In this document: positions 18,040 through 26,311 of the stretch, piece after piece
Position numbering within the stretch: the first letter of the stretch is position 1
How the letters are laid out: the number at the start of each line of letters is the position of its first letter
Program-made: the position numbers and the translations under genes
The notes under the pieces: generated by a model
Told to the model about the DNA's origin: nothing
Database searches by the model: none
Seen by the model: the letters and a program-made list of their open reading frames with translations, nothing else
DNA from: Bradyrhizobium sp. 186
Lineage (GTDB): Bacteria > Pseudomonadota > Alphaproteobacteria > Rhizobiales > Xanthobacteraceae
Direction of reading: 5' to 3'
DNA length: 64,000 bases
Assembly (NCBI RefSeq): GCF_023101685.1
Contig: NZ_CP082164.1
Coordinates: 3,410,001 to 3,474,000 of the forward strand

Positions 18040-19226
18040 TAGCTTGTGGCCTCCAGCCGGGCCTGCGATGAAGCATCATAAGTGGCGATGTTTGGCTTGG
18101 CGGGGTCATGAATGGGACTCGTCGCCCATAACTCGTTGGCAACAGGCAAGGGCGATATCTGCATATCCATCCACCATGCCTTTTCGTTGCCATGCCGGTG
18201 GAGAGCCTGGTGGTGAGAACGGCATAACGGGACGGTGAATTCGTCGCTGACCTTGCGCCCGAGCGTTCGCGGCTGGGCGAACTTGAGGTGATGGGCGTCG
18301 GAGGGAGCCTGCTTGCAGACCAGGCAAGGCTGTTCGCGGACAAAAGCAAGGTGGGCCTTGCTTCGCTTGCGCGGAGGCTCCTTGGGGAAGGCGAGGCCCA
18401 GTCCGCTCTGATCCGCCGGCCCGTCGGGGCTTGGGCTAACGGCTTGGGGTCCCGAGGGCTCTTGCACCGGTCCCTGTCCCAGTGTGTGCCCAGCCTCGGA
18501 TGGCGGCATATCGGCTTCGGTCTCAGGCCGAGCCACCTCCTCGAGCCTCATCTGATAGGCCGCCTCCAGGGCGCGGGCGTCGGCCTCCAGCAGCGTGTTC
18601 TTGAGGGGAAGGCTGGCTTTGGCCCAGGCCAAGAGGTTGTCGCTATCCCTTAAGGCCGCCAGCTCGGCTAGGAGGCGATCCCGCAGCTCAGCGGATTGCT
18701 GAGGCTTCAGGACCGCCGGTCGGTTCAAGACGGCTTTGGCGGGCTTTCCCTTTGAGCCCGCAGCCATCTGCGGCTCGGGGGCGGCGGGCGGTCCGGCGAT
18801 CGCATCGGGGGCGTCGAGGTCGTCCTCACCGGCAATGCCAACGAGAGCGAACAGGGCGTAGCGGCGGGCATAGGTCAAGGAGGCGCCCATGCGATGCGGG
18901 GCCTCGACCTCCTTTGCGGCGCAGACCGGCCAATCGGACGAAATCCATTCGCCGGAGGCATGGGCCAGCAGGGTTGTGAGATGCACCTGGCCGCTACTGG
19001 AATCGATCCGCGTGGTCTGGACGGTGGCGATCTCCTGCTGGCTCAGCGTCTTGCGGACGATGTCCAGGCCGGAGGCCAAGGAGGCATAGCGGAAGGTCCG
19101 GTCGTCCTCCCGCGGGAAGGGGGACCGGATCACCGCCGTCAGAGTTTTTTCCGGGTTGGTAAGCTCGGCCTGCGCCCGAGCGAGGGCGCCCGCTATCGCC
19201 CCGATCCGCTCACTGGACTGATGCAT
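18039..19226 (-). CDS. ERF-family single-strand annealing protein fused to an HNH/DUF968-like domain
   Basis: A 395-residue two-domain protein. Residues about 1-130 match the ERF single-strand annealing family of phages ([66 protein letters not shown]). A proline/glutamate-rich linker (about 140-310) leads to a C-terminal zinc-finger nuclease-like unit: [34 protein letters not shown], resembling DUF968/HNH proteins of lambdoid phages. The ATG at 19226 lies inside the exonuclease gene (17-base overlap) with GGAGG about 7 bases upstream. It probably anneals ends made by that exonuclease; the fused HNH unit could cut branched or joined DNA. Confidence 0.82.
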   Translation of the reverse strand: MHQSSERIGAIAGALARAQAELTNPEKTLTAVIRSPFPREDDRTFRYASLASGLDIVRKTLSQQEIATVQTTRIDSSSGQVHLTTLLAHASGEWISSDWPVCAAKEVEAPHRMGASLTYARRYALFALVGIAGEDDLDAPDAIAGPPAAPEPQMAAGSKGKPAKAVLNRPAVLKPQQSAELRDRLLAELAALRDSDNLLAWAKASLPLKNTLLEADARALEAAYQMRLEEVARPETEADMPPSEAGHTLGQGPVQEPSGPQAVSPSPDGPADQSGLGLAFPKEPPRKRSKAHLAFVREQPCLVCKQAPSDAHHLKFAQPRTLGRKVSDEFTVPLCRSHHQALHRHGNEKAWWMDMQISPLPVANELWATSPIHDPAKPNIATYDASSQARLEATS

Positions 19227-20070
19227 CGGAGGCCTCCCACGCGAGAGCGTCAAAGCTGATGGCGCCCGACTTGGAGCGCTTGGCCTTGATTCCGTGGCCG
19301 ATTGCCTCCTTGGCATCCTCGGGCATGAGCTTTTTCAACTCAGCCTTGGCAAGCTCGTGCTCCCCGTAGGCGTCCTTGGTGCGGAGATAGGTTGCAGCGA
19401 ACTCGGCCCAGGCATTGGACGATGCCATGTCCACGACCTTGACGGCCTCCAGCCTTGGTCGCGGCGTTTCGATGTTGAAGAGCAGAGGCGGCTCGCCGCT
19501 CTGGACGCAGCGCCAGAACTTCTTCTCGGCGGTGAGGAGCAGATGCTGATAGAGCGGGTCGGCGTGAATCTTGATCTCGACCCATTTGCCGCCACCGGTG
19601 ATGATCGAGAGGACGGACGACCGAGCGGCGACCACCCACATGTTATGCTGGAGCTGCGCCATGTGCTTCTCGGCAGCGGCCTCTTCCGTGAACGCCCATG
19701 GCAGCATGAACTTGGCCTCGAACACCGCGCCGGTCTGCTCGACCATGCCATCGAGCGTCGCCGCCATACATTTGTGCACGGGATGACGAACGCGCTTCTG
19801 GATATCAGCAATCGTTTGTCCGGTTGAACGTTGATACCAGGCGCGATTCAGGACCTCCGTGATCGTGCCGAGCTGGACGATGAGATTGTCCGAAAGGTCT
19901 TCTGGCGCGACCTCGCCGCGTTTTTCTTGCCAGAGGCGGGTGAGGTTGTCCTGATCATCACCCATGATGATGCGGGCATCCGAGCCGCCGATAAAATGGC
20001 GGCGGTCGTGCGCGTTGAACTTGATGATGTGATTGGGCGCATCGGCGCCGTTTGTTTGAACCGTTGTCAC
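19210..20070 (-). CDS. YqaJ-type viral recombinase exonuclease
   Basis: A 286-residue protein of the YqaJ/lambda-exonuclease PD-(D/E)XK fold. Residues [13 protein letters not shown] are the conserved N-terminal entry, and [23 protein letters not shown] contains the metal-binding D and E-x-K pattern (about residues 104-124), followed by AQLQHNMWV typical of the family. The GTG start at 20070 is supported by AGGAG 7 bases upstream. It would digest double-stranded ends 5' to 3' and hand single strands to the overlapping ERF protein, as in the Red and RecET systems. Confidence 0.85.
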   Translation of the reverse strand: MTTVQTNGADAPNHIIKFNAHDRRHFIGGSDARIIMGDDQDNLTRLWQEKRGEVAPEDLSDNLIVQLGTITEVLNRAWYQRSTGQTIADIQKRVRHPVHKCMAATLDGMVEQTGAVFEAKFMLPWAFTEEAAAEKHMAQLQHNMWVVAARSSVLSIITGGGKWVEIKIHADPLYQHLLLTAEKKFWRCVQSGEPPLLFNIETPRPRLEAVKVVDMASSNAWAEFAATYLRTKDAYGEHELAKAELKKLMPEDAKEAIGHGIKAKRSKSGAISFDALAWEASDASVQ

Positions 20071-20454
20071 CGGTATCTCCTACGCAAGCAAAGCGGCATT
20101 ACTTGCCGCACTGCCTGAAGCCCCGCGTGCGCGAGGCGAGATACTGGCGCTGGGATCAGGATTAGCGCCTGCTGGAATCAGTAACGCTCCAATTGCGCAC
20201 GAATGCCAGTCCTTTCTGCAGCAAGATTATTGCTCGCTTTTAGCGATGAAAGTGGCGCCGATTGCCCGCCGCTTTCAGGGCAAAGGAGAAGGAACTTTAA
20301 ATCGGCATCAAAGCGACAAAACGAAGCCAATCGGAACAGCGGGCATCAAGGTAGGCAAGACGGCGCGGAGGCAAAGTACGATCCTGCCGCAACGCGCTGC
20401 GTATTGAAAAGAAACGATGATTGTCGGAAGATATGGAGTGTGTTTCGGTTCAAC
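20071..20454. other. intergenic stretch upstream of the recombination genes
   Basis: About 380 bases between the divergent exonuclease gene and the broken HAD phosphatase copy. The first 100 bases must hold the promoter of the leftward phage genes, but I see no convincing hexamers. No recognisable protein is encoded here, although a frame on the plus strand stays open through it. Confidence 0.45.
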
Positions 20455-20471
20455 TTGGGTAGTAGGACTTT

Positions 20472-21030
20472 ATGCGTCCGGCAGTTTTTTGATCGCGATG
20501 GTGTCCTCAATGAGGATGATGGCTATGCTTTCGATCCGAATAAGATCCGTTGGGTGGAAGGAGCTCAGCAGGCCGTCAAGGCAGTCAATAATGCTGGCTA
20601 TTTCGCGTTTGTCGTGACCAACCAATCAGGAATCGCCAGAGGATTTTACGAGGAGCAGCACGTTCTCAATCTGCACCAATGGATGTCGCGTGAGCTTGCT
20701 ATTGTTGGTGCGCATATCGATGCGTTCGAATTTTGCCCCCATCATCCCGATGGTTTGATTGCGCGATACCGTGTCCTCTGCAGCTGCCGCAAGCCGCAAC
20801 CCGGGCTGATCAAAGCATTGCTCGAGCGGTATCCGGTGGATGTTGCCGCTAGCTTCATGATCGGCGACAAGCAGAGCGATCTGGCTGCGGCCCACGCAGC
20901 GGGCATCTCAGCTTATCTGTTTGATGGATCGAACCTCCATGCGTTCATCGCGCCACTGTTGACAGATCGGTCCCCCGATGTCCCCGCACCGACCAGGGTT
21001 GCACAGGGGCCGTGCGGGACGGAGGATTGA
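20472..21030 (+). pseudogene. second GmhB-like HAD phosphatase copy with a frameshift near its start
   Basis: From codon 7 onward the product matches the HAD phosphatase at 14158-14703 along its length: FFDRDGVLN, VVTNQSGIARGF, CRKPQPGLIKALL, MIGDKQSDLAAAHAAGIS. The natural start would be ATG at 20472 (Met-Arg-Pro-Ala-Val), but a run of only six T at 20485-20490 leads into TGA at 20490; eight T would restore the FF of the motif. The open frame continues upstream without an ATG close by; TTG at 20455 could start a slightly altered protein. It may be dead, rescued by the TTG, or read through by slippage on the T run. Confidence 0.7.
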
Positions 21031-21060
21031 TGTCGATTTTGCGGAACGTTTGCTCAACCA

Positions 21061-21474
21061 ATGAAACCAAGGGGCAAGTTGACGTCAAAGCAACAAATCA
21101 AAGCCAATCGGGCAAACGCAGCGAAGAGTACTGGCCCGCAAACAAGCGCTGGTAAAGCAGCATCAAGCCGCAACGCCTATCGGCATGGTTTATCTTGTTG
21201 GAACGAAGCCGCTGGTTCTGCTTCGGCCGGGTTCGATACAGCCCTTGCGGAGGAACTCAACGGCGTGTCAATGGAAGTCGCACTTCAAGATCTTGCTCAA
21301 GCCAGGAATCGACAGGATCGCCTCCGCGCTCTTAGGCTACATCTGATCATGGCCGTGATTGAGGGTGCTGACCGAACGCAAATGAGAGAACTGTCGGGGC
21401 TGGAGCGGTACGAGAAGGCTGCCCTTTCGCGGCAGCGACGCGGCCTCAAGCGCGTGAGGCGGTGCAACGGATGA
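21061..21474 (+). CDS. hypothetical protein with SGP-x-T-x-GKxxSSxNAxRHGL motif
   Basis: A 137-residue basic protein. The N-terminal segment STGPQTSAGKAASSRNAYRHGLS is a motif I associate with many uncharacterised alphaproteobacterial proteins found near transposons and other mobile DNA. The rest is helical and charged (LAQARNRQDRLRALRLHLI, ELSGLERYEKAALSRQRRGLKRVRR) and could bind nucleic acid. No enzymatic motif is visible. It follows the broken phosphatase by 30 bp. The N-terminal motif gives confidence that this frame is real; the function is unknown. Confidence 0.6.
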   Translation: MKPRGKLTSKQQIKANRANAAKSTGPQTSAGKAASSRNAYRHGLSCWNEAAGSASAGFDTALAEELNGVSMEVALQDLAQARNRQDRLRALRLHLIMAVIEGADRTQMRELSGLERYEKAALSRQRRGLKRVRRCNG

Positions 21475-21907
21475 GGACCACAAAGTGGGTAGGGACCGAT
21501 CGCAGCGGGTCATTGCGCGGGCTAAATGGCTCGACCTGTGGCAGCACTGTTAGTATCTTCGAAGCCGTGGAGGCTACACGAACTTCATCTTCCCGCTGCT
21601 GGCTTTGGCCATCACGATCGGCCTTTTCGTGCTCTACGCGATGGTGCGACAGAACTGGCGTCGATCCTGGCCCGCCGAAAAGGTCCCTCGCTGGTCCGAT
21701 TCCGATTTGAGATAGGAGCCTTAGCGACTTGCGCCGGCTTTCGGTGGGGCGAGCGACCGTACAAGCGTCCGCCGGTCGGCCATGTGCAACTGCATAGAAA
21801 GCCGAATGTGCGGTGACAAACTTTGCGAGCCGGCCAAGGCGTGTACTCATAAGTCCGCGATGTTCGCTTAATCCCAAACAGCGGCGCAGAAACGAACATT
21901 GCACTAG
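21475..21907. other. degenerate stretch before the IS1182 element
   Basis: About 430 bases without an intact gene. A short membrane-protein-like frame (21578-21715) is described separately. Other open frames in this stretch are low-complexity shadows. Confidence 0.45.
21578..21715 (+). pseudogene. short membrane-protein frame lacking an ATG
   Basis: A 45-codon frame ending at TAG 21713 reads NFIFPLLALAITIGLF then VLYAMVRQNWRRSW and a polar tail, i.e. one transmembrane helix followed by a basic cytoplasmic anchor, which looks like a genuine small membrane protein. There is no ATG, GTG or TTG at its beginning; ACG at 21578 sits 5 bases after GGAGG and may be a mutated ATG. Upstream the frame meets a stop at 21551. 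Either a decayed gene or one with a rare start. Confidence 0.35.
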
Positions 21908-23386
21908 GAGCCTGTCCCGGTAATGGACTTGGGATCAAGCGAATCGAGTTCTGAGCGTTTTTTTGGAGACAAGTTTCTCCTTAGCGTGCTGCTGCGAGTT
22001 TTGTGAGGTTGTGGGCGGTGCAGATCATGGCCCATTCGGCTTTGACCTTGTCGATGCCGCGCAGGAGGAACTGGCGGAAGCCTCTTGCCTGCTTGATCTG
22101 GCCGAAGACGGGCTCGACGATCTGTTTTCGCAATCGATACCGGCTTCGATAGCCTGCGCGCTTGAGCTTTGTGCTCATTCTGGCGATCAGCGTGCCGGAT
22201 TTGAGCTTCCTTTTTGCCGTGGCCGCCTTGGTGCCGTGCTTTTGCCGTCCAGTGGCGACGTAGCCCTCGATCCGGCGTCGAACGAGCGTGCGAAGATTGG
22301 CTTGCGAGCAATAGCCCGCATCGGCCGATGCTTCATCCGGGTTCGTCCCGAGATTGGCTTTGATGGCATCGAGCAAGGGTGCGAGTTGCGCCTGATCGCT
22401 CGGCGAGTTGGTCAGCGTGTGCGCCACGATGATCTGATGGGCGCCATCGACGGCGGCCTGTGCGTTGTAGCCCTGGATGAAGCCGTTTTTGGTCGGCATC
22501 ACGCGGCTGTCGGGATCGGTGAAGTTGCGTTGCGCCTTGTCGCTCGGCTCTGCCGTGACAGGCTTGGACTTGCGTCCCGGCCGGCCCCTGCCGCCGTCGC
22601 CGGAGCCGTCGTCGTCCGGCTTCGAGGCGGCTTTGGTTTCGGCAGCAGCCTTGGCTTCGGCTTCCAGCGCGGCCTTGGCGGCCCGGATCTTCTCGAGCCG
22701 CTTCTCTTTATTGGCCATCCAGTCCGGCATCTCGTCGCCGCGCTTCAAGGCTCCGAACTGGCGGTCCTCGGCCTTGTCGGTCTGAGCGGCTTCGGCGAAC
22801 CAGCGTTGGACTTCGGCAGCAAGCCTCGGTTCGGCCTCTTTCATCCGGCCATAGCTCATCGCCTTGTTGATCCCGGCATTGGCCTTGATCTTGGTGCCAT
22901 CGAGCGCCACATGGCCAAGCTTCACAAGGCCGGCCTCGCGGCACAGCTTCAAGACCTGCCGGAACAGGCCCGATAGCGCGGCCAGATGGCGCTTGCGGAA
23001 CTCGCTGATCGTGCGGAAGTCCGGACGCTGCATCCCCGTTACTGCCGCAAAATCCAGCCGCTCCTCGCAGCCCCGAGCGATCCTGCGCGACGAGTAGATC
23101 CCCTGGCTGTAAGCATAAAGCAGCAGCGCCACCATCATGCCAGGATGATAGGGCGGAAAGCCGCGCTCCTCGTCGTAGGCATCCATGATCGCCGACAGGT
23201 CCAAACCCGTGCGAACCGTGTCGCGAACAAAGTGGGCCACGTGCCCGGGAGGCACCAAATCCTGGACCGACGGCGGCAGCAGCCAAACCTGATCAACGTC
23301 CCAAGGACGAAATGTCTTGCTCATCCGCCGTTTGAATCACGACGCTTGTGCTTCGTCGAGAAAAATCCGATTACTCGGACAGGCTC
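21908..23386 (-). mobile_element. IS1182-family insertion sequence
   Basis: A 1,479-bp element. Its ends are inverted repeats: GAGCCTGTCC at 21908-21917 and GGACAGGCTC at 23377-23386, with similarity continuing several bases inward to a shared GTAAT. It is flanked on both sides by CTAG (21904-21907 and 23387-23390), most simply a 4-bp target duplication at a palindromic site. The only gene is the transposase at 21981-23324, which is intact. Confidence 0.88.
21981..23324 (-). CDS. IS1182-family transposase
   Basis: A 447-residue DDE transposase. The N-terminal FRPWDVDQVWLLPPSVQDLVPPGHVAHFV is diagnostic of IS1182-type enzymes. Candidate catalytic acids are D in VALDGTKIKANA, D in ASADAGYCSQ and E in IVEPVFGQIKQARGF. 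The reading frame is complete, so the element could be active. It is transcribed leftward and ends 73 bp from the left terminus. Confidence 0.92.
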   Translation of the reverse strand: MSKTFRPWDVDQVWLLPPSVQDLVPPGHVAHFVRDTVRTGLDLSAIMDAYDEERGFPPYHPGMMVALLLYAYSQGIYSSRRIARGCEERLDFAAVTGMQRPDFRTISEFRKRHLAALSGLFRQVLKLCREAGLVKLGHVALDGTKIKANAGINKAMSYGRMKEAEPRLAAEVQRWFAEAAQTDKAEDRQFGALKRGDEMPDWMANKEKRLEKIRAAKAALEAEAKAAAETKAASKPDDDGSGDGGRGRPGRKSKPVTAEPSDKAQRNFTDPDSRVMPTKNGFIQGYNAQAAVDGAHQIIVAHTLTNSPSDQAQLAPLLDAIKANLGTNPDEASADAGYCSQANLRTLVRRRIEGYVATGRQKHGTKAATAKRKLKSGTLIARMSTKLKRAGYRSRYRLRKQIVEPVFGQIKQARGFRQFLLRGIDKVKAEWAMICTAHNLTKLAAAR

Positions 23387-23455
23387 CTAGGACCGAAAAG
23401 GGCCACACGCCTTGCGGGAGCAAGGCGTTCAAGTCTTGAAGACTGCTTTGGGCGG

Positions 23456-23723
23456 TTATCTTCCCCAGCGACTGACGTCGTAAACCAGGATATGATCAAA
23501 CTCCGCCCGGCCGCTGCGGACGTCGTCTATCAGCTCGATCAACCCTTCGCGGCGGTGAATGCGAAGACCGCTCCGACCCTCGTCCGCGTAGGTGCGAATA
23601 ATGATCAGATCGTGCTGCGCGGCATAAACGGCTATGGCAGCCGCCTGGTTTTGCGTCGAGTATCGCTGGTGGTCCGTAAAAATGCGCCGAGGAGAAGGCC
23701 GTAATTTCGTCTGAAGTCGCCAT
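23456..23723 (-). pseudogene. remnant of a serine site-specific recombinase (resolvase N-terminal domain)
   Basis: On the minus strand a frame reads YSTQNQAAAIAVYAAQHD, then RTYADEGRSG, and ends VRSGRAEFDHILVYDVSRWGR before TAA at 23458-23456. This is the catalytic-domain core of large serine recombinases. The start is damaged: from ATG at 23723 the frame must shift between about 23685 and 23670 to join the conserved part, so the usual serine-containing R-x-S-T/S segment is lost, and everything after SRWGR is missing. It is a dead fragment directly beside the IS1182 element. Confidence 0.7.
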
Positions 23724-23975
23724 TGAGCTGGGCGATCTTCGACAGCTCGCTAGGCGCTTGGACTTCCTCTGCCATCCGGCTGCTCCTTCAACTTCGCAGG
23801 ACCAGCACCCTATAAGCTCCTGTTTTGCCCGACGGGGCAAGTGGTTTCGGCAAATCGAAAGGGCCGCAAGTTCCGAGAATGTGGTGAGGGCGCGCAAACG
23901 CGCAAATTTGTGCGTGCTTCGTCAACGTCCTGGAGCCCCCTTTTTCTCAGAGCTACTATGGGCTAGTGATAAGCT

Positions 23976-24227
23976 ATGCCGCGCAGTACGTACGGCAAAT
24001 TGCCGAGCTCAGCAGACCTATCAGTAGTCAAGGACGGGCTGGCGCGAGGTCGTCGGATTGTTGTGACAGCTTCAGCAGGGCCTCGCCTAGGCGGTCGGCG
24101 CGGCATTGTTATTGGCCAAGGTTCGACCGCCAGCCAAGTCCAAGTTCTGCTGGATGGGTCCAAGCGCTACATCACCCTACATGCCCGCTACGTGGAAGTA
24201 GCACCGTCGAAGACGCGAGAAAGCTAG
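23976..24227 (+). CDS. small hypothetical protein, possible KOW/SH3-like fold
   Basis: An 83-residue basic protein. The central part, GRRGIVIGQGSTASQVQVLLDG then SKRYITLHARYVE, alternates hydrophobic and polar residues like a small beta-barrel (KOW or SH3-like), a fold often used to bind RNA or protein. I have seen no characterised member. It has no clear ribosome site and sits among remnants, so it may itself be left from a mobile element. Confidence 0.45.
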   Translation: MPRSTYGKLPSSADLSVVKDGLARGRRIVVTASAGPRLGGRRGIVIGQGSTASQVQVLLDGSKRYITLHARYVEVAPSKTRES

Positions 24228-24492
24228 TTGCGGCTTGCGGATGCGAAGTCACGTGCGGTCAGCTCGAACTCAAGATCAGTGATCCGCTCGAAGATGCGAG
24301 CAGCGCGTTGGCCGTCCGTCCCATTAGAGTTATCCCAACGGTGGTCGCCTGCCTAACGCGGATCTTTCAGGTCAAATTCGCCCCTGCCTTGCAAAGGCTG
24401 AGCGGCTTCTTTGCCGGGCAGCGTCCAAGCTGACATAAGCGATTGTCAGATATTGCCTCGTTGGAAGTAGCCGTTTTCGGTTCGAGAAAAAG

Positions 24493-24825
24493 ATGAAACA
24501 AGTGCTCGCTATTGTGGTGATACTACTTCTGCCGATAACGAGCCCGAACGCTGGATCAACGATCGTCGGCGCCGGCTCTCAGTCTTGCACCGCCTGGACG
24601 AACAGAAACAAGAACCCTGTCGTGAAGGGAGCCTTTGAATCCTGGGTCATGGGCTTCATCAGCGGGCTCAATGTCAGTGGTGACAGAGAAATTGTTGGCG
24701 GCGGCGATTTCACCGCGATTGTTGCTTGGATGGACCGGCGCTGCAAATCCAATTCTTCAGATCAAATTGGGGTTGCAGCTCTTGATCTAGCGATGGAACT
24801 AGCCGGCAACGCAGCGAAGCGCTAA
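24493..24825 (+). CDS. small secreted hypothetical protein
   Basis: A 110-residue protein with a typical Sec signal peptide (MKQVLAIVVILLLPITSPNA, cleavage near residue 20). The mature part has two cysteines (SCTAW and RRCKS) that could form one disulfide, around the segment AFESWVMGFISGLNVSG. The pattern recalls small periplasmic proteins of the HdeA/Rap1a type, but similarity is too weak to name it. It stands alone, with about 265 bases of featureless DNA before it and 259 after. Confidence 0.55.
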   Translation: MKQVLAIVVILLLPITSPNAGSTIVGAGSQSCTAWTNRNKNPVVKGAFESWVMGFISGLNVSGDREIVGGGDFTAIVAWMDRRCKSNSSDQIGVAALDLAMELAGNAAKR

Positions 24826-25084
24826 CGTTGTCGGACCCGCCGGTATCCGGCGTAGCAGACTCAAACCGGGCATCGCCTCAGGCCGAAAAGGGGCCATAAA
24901 CGGACCCGAACGGCCGCCGGTGGCACGTTGGCCGAGGGCCGCTAGCGCGGCAGCACAATCGGTCTATCTGCCTCGGGCTGGGTTCGCGCGAGGGCGGCGA
25001 TGGCAGTCACGTTTGGCGACGTGGCGCTGGTTTCGCAGTGATGCGCAGCTTGTTGAGCGGGCGCACGAGAAGCATGTCCACCAG

Positions 25085-25330
25085 CTATTTTGTCTTGGCT
25101 TGCACGAGCCGCCGAAACAGCTTGACCGGATCGACACCCATCGCCTCCGCGATGGTGATGAATTCAATCACGTCGAGACGGCGTTCCCCGCCTTCGAATT
25201 TGGCTATGAAGGACTGCGGTTTGCCGAGCTTCTTGGCGAGCGCCTGCTGTCGGATGCCGGCCTTATGTCGCGTTGCGACAAGAAGCGCGATGAGGCGGGC
25301 ATAGTCGGCGGATTTGAGAGATTTTTCCAT
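25085..25330 (-). CDS. XRE-family helix-turn-helix regulator
   Basis: An 81-residue DNA-binding protein. The helix-turn-helix reads RQQALAKKLGKPQSFIAKFEGGERRLDVIEFITIAEAMGV (about residues 28-67), as in Cro/C1-type repressors. It is too small to have a ligand domain. A palindrome at 25383-25403, about 55 bp upstream of its ATG, is a probable operator, suggesting self-control. It is divergent from the PD-(D/E)XK-like gene starting at 25486, an arrangement reminiscent of controller proteins of restriction systems. Confidence 0.85.
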   Translation of the reverse strand: MEKSLKSADYARLIALLVATRHKAGIRQQALAKKLGKPQSFIAKFEGGERRLDVIEFITIAEAMGVDPVKLFRRLVQAKTK

Positions 25331-25382
25331 GGCCGCCGGGCGCGTCTCGATTCGGCGGCCGTCAATCTGATCCTGGAAGCGG

Positions 25383-25403
25383 ATTATCCCAAAAAAGGAT
25401 AAT
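25383..25403. promoter_or_regulatory. palindromic operator candidate between XRE and nuclease-like genes
   Basis: ATTATCC at 25383-25389 and GGATAAT at 25397-25403 are perfect 7-base inverted arms separated by seven bases. The site lies in the 155-bp divergent region between the XRE gene (start 25330) and the gene starting at 25486, where a dimeric XRE protein would bind. AT-rich in an otherwise GC-rich region. Confidence 0.5.
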
Positions 25404-25485
25404 ATTAACCGCCGGTTGCGATGCTGGTCTGGAGGCGGGAGGTTCGCGCTGGACTTCCGCCGCGAACCGAGCGCACTGGCATGCT

Positions 25486-25983
25486 ATGATTCAGATACAG
25501 CGAATGGGCTCCCAGGCGGCTCCACATTCCGAGGCTTCGAGCCTCCGCGAACAGGCGCTGTCTCATTTCTTGCTCTGGCAGCTCACGGCAGCGCGCTGGC
25601 GGGCCGGACGCCATGATCTCGAGGTGTTGAAGGGCGAGGTCGACCGGGGAGGATACGACCTCGTATTGGAGGCGGGCGGGATAATCCGTCACGTGCAGCT
25701 CAAATCCAGCATTGTGGGTTCTACGGTGCGGGAGGTCAGCGTGTGCACCAGGCTTTCGGAGAAGCCGAGCGGTTGCGTGGTTTGGCTTGAGGTCGACCGC
25801 TGCACGTTGGAGGTTGAGCGCTATCTCTGGTTCGGCGGTCCGCCCGGAGTTCGATTGCCCGCGCTGGGCTCGCGGGTCAGTCGGCATTCACGGGCCAACA
25901 GCAGGGGCGAAAAGGCCGAGCGGCCGCTGCATCGGCAGCTCGGCAAATCCTGCTTCGAGTTTGTTGGAGGCGCCGACGAACTA
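25486..25983 (+). pseudogene. PD-(D/E)XK nuclease-like gene, interrupted by IS630
   Basis: The frame encodes about 166 residues before the insertion. The segment GGYDLVLEAGGIIRHVQLKS (about residues 64-83) has the D-x(n)-Q-x-K pattern of restriction-like PD-(D/E)XK nucleases; later parts (CVVWLEVDR, YLWFGGPPGVRLPALGSRVSRHS) are conserved-looking. An IS630 element enters at the TA of 25982-25983. Joining across it restores the codons CTA GTC TTC AGG CTT TTT GGG TAG, giving the end LVFRLFG at 27453-27470. As it stands the frame reads 34 codons into the element. The substrate is unknown; the start could also be ATG at 25504. Confidence 0.7.
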
Positions 25984-25991
25984 GTGGTTCA

Positions 25992-26273
25992 TCACAGTGA
26001 TTTTGACGTTTTGATACCGAGCCATTCGAGGATCGGCAAGCTTTCCGGCGGCACGAGGATTTCGATGCTTCTGGGGACGCCAGGTTGACGGCGAATGAAA
26101 CCGTTTCGTTCGAGGGTGACGATCATCTGGTGGACCGAAGGCGGGCTGACGCGGAAATGGCGCTGCATGTCGGTTTCGGCGGGTGGGCGTCCGAACATGT
26201 GCGCGTAGGTGTAGATAAAGGCCAGGTAGTGTCCCTGCTTCTCCGTGAAGTGCGTGCCTGATTTTTGACTCAT
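25992..26273 (-). CDS. small winged-helix (LexA/MarR-like) regulator carried by the IS630 element
   Basis: A 93-residue protein with the outline of the LexA-type DNA-binding domain: FTEKQGHYLAFIYTYAHMFGRPPAETDMQRHF, then VSPPSVHQMIVTLERNGFIRRQPG as recognition helix and wing. There is no protease domain. ATG at 26273 is preferred; an upstream in-frame TTG at 26300 is possible. It lies inside the inverted repeats and points away from the transposase, sharing a very short divergent region (26274-26311), so it probably represses transposition or came as a passenger. Confidence 0.68.
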   Translation of the reverse strand: MSQKSGTHFTEKQGHYLAFIYTYAHMFGRPPAETDMQRHFRVSPPSVHQMIVTLERNGFIRRQPGVPRSIEILVPPESLPILEWLGIKTSKSL

Positions 26274-26311
26274 CGCTGGATTCGTCCCGGCCTCCGACAA
26301 GGAGGCGAAGC

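Noticed and set aside
21446..21904. 152-codon minus-strand frame between the 137-residue gene and the IS1182 element
   Set aside because: No motif and no ribosome site; the plus-strand membrane-helix frame in the same stretch looks more protein-like.
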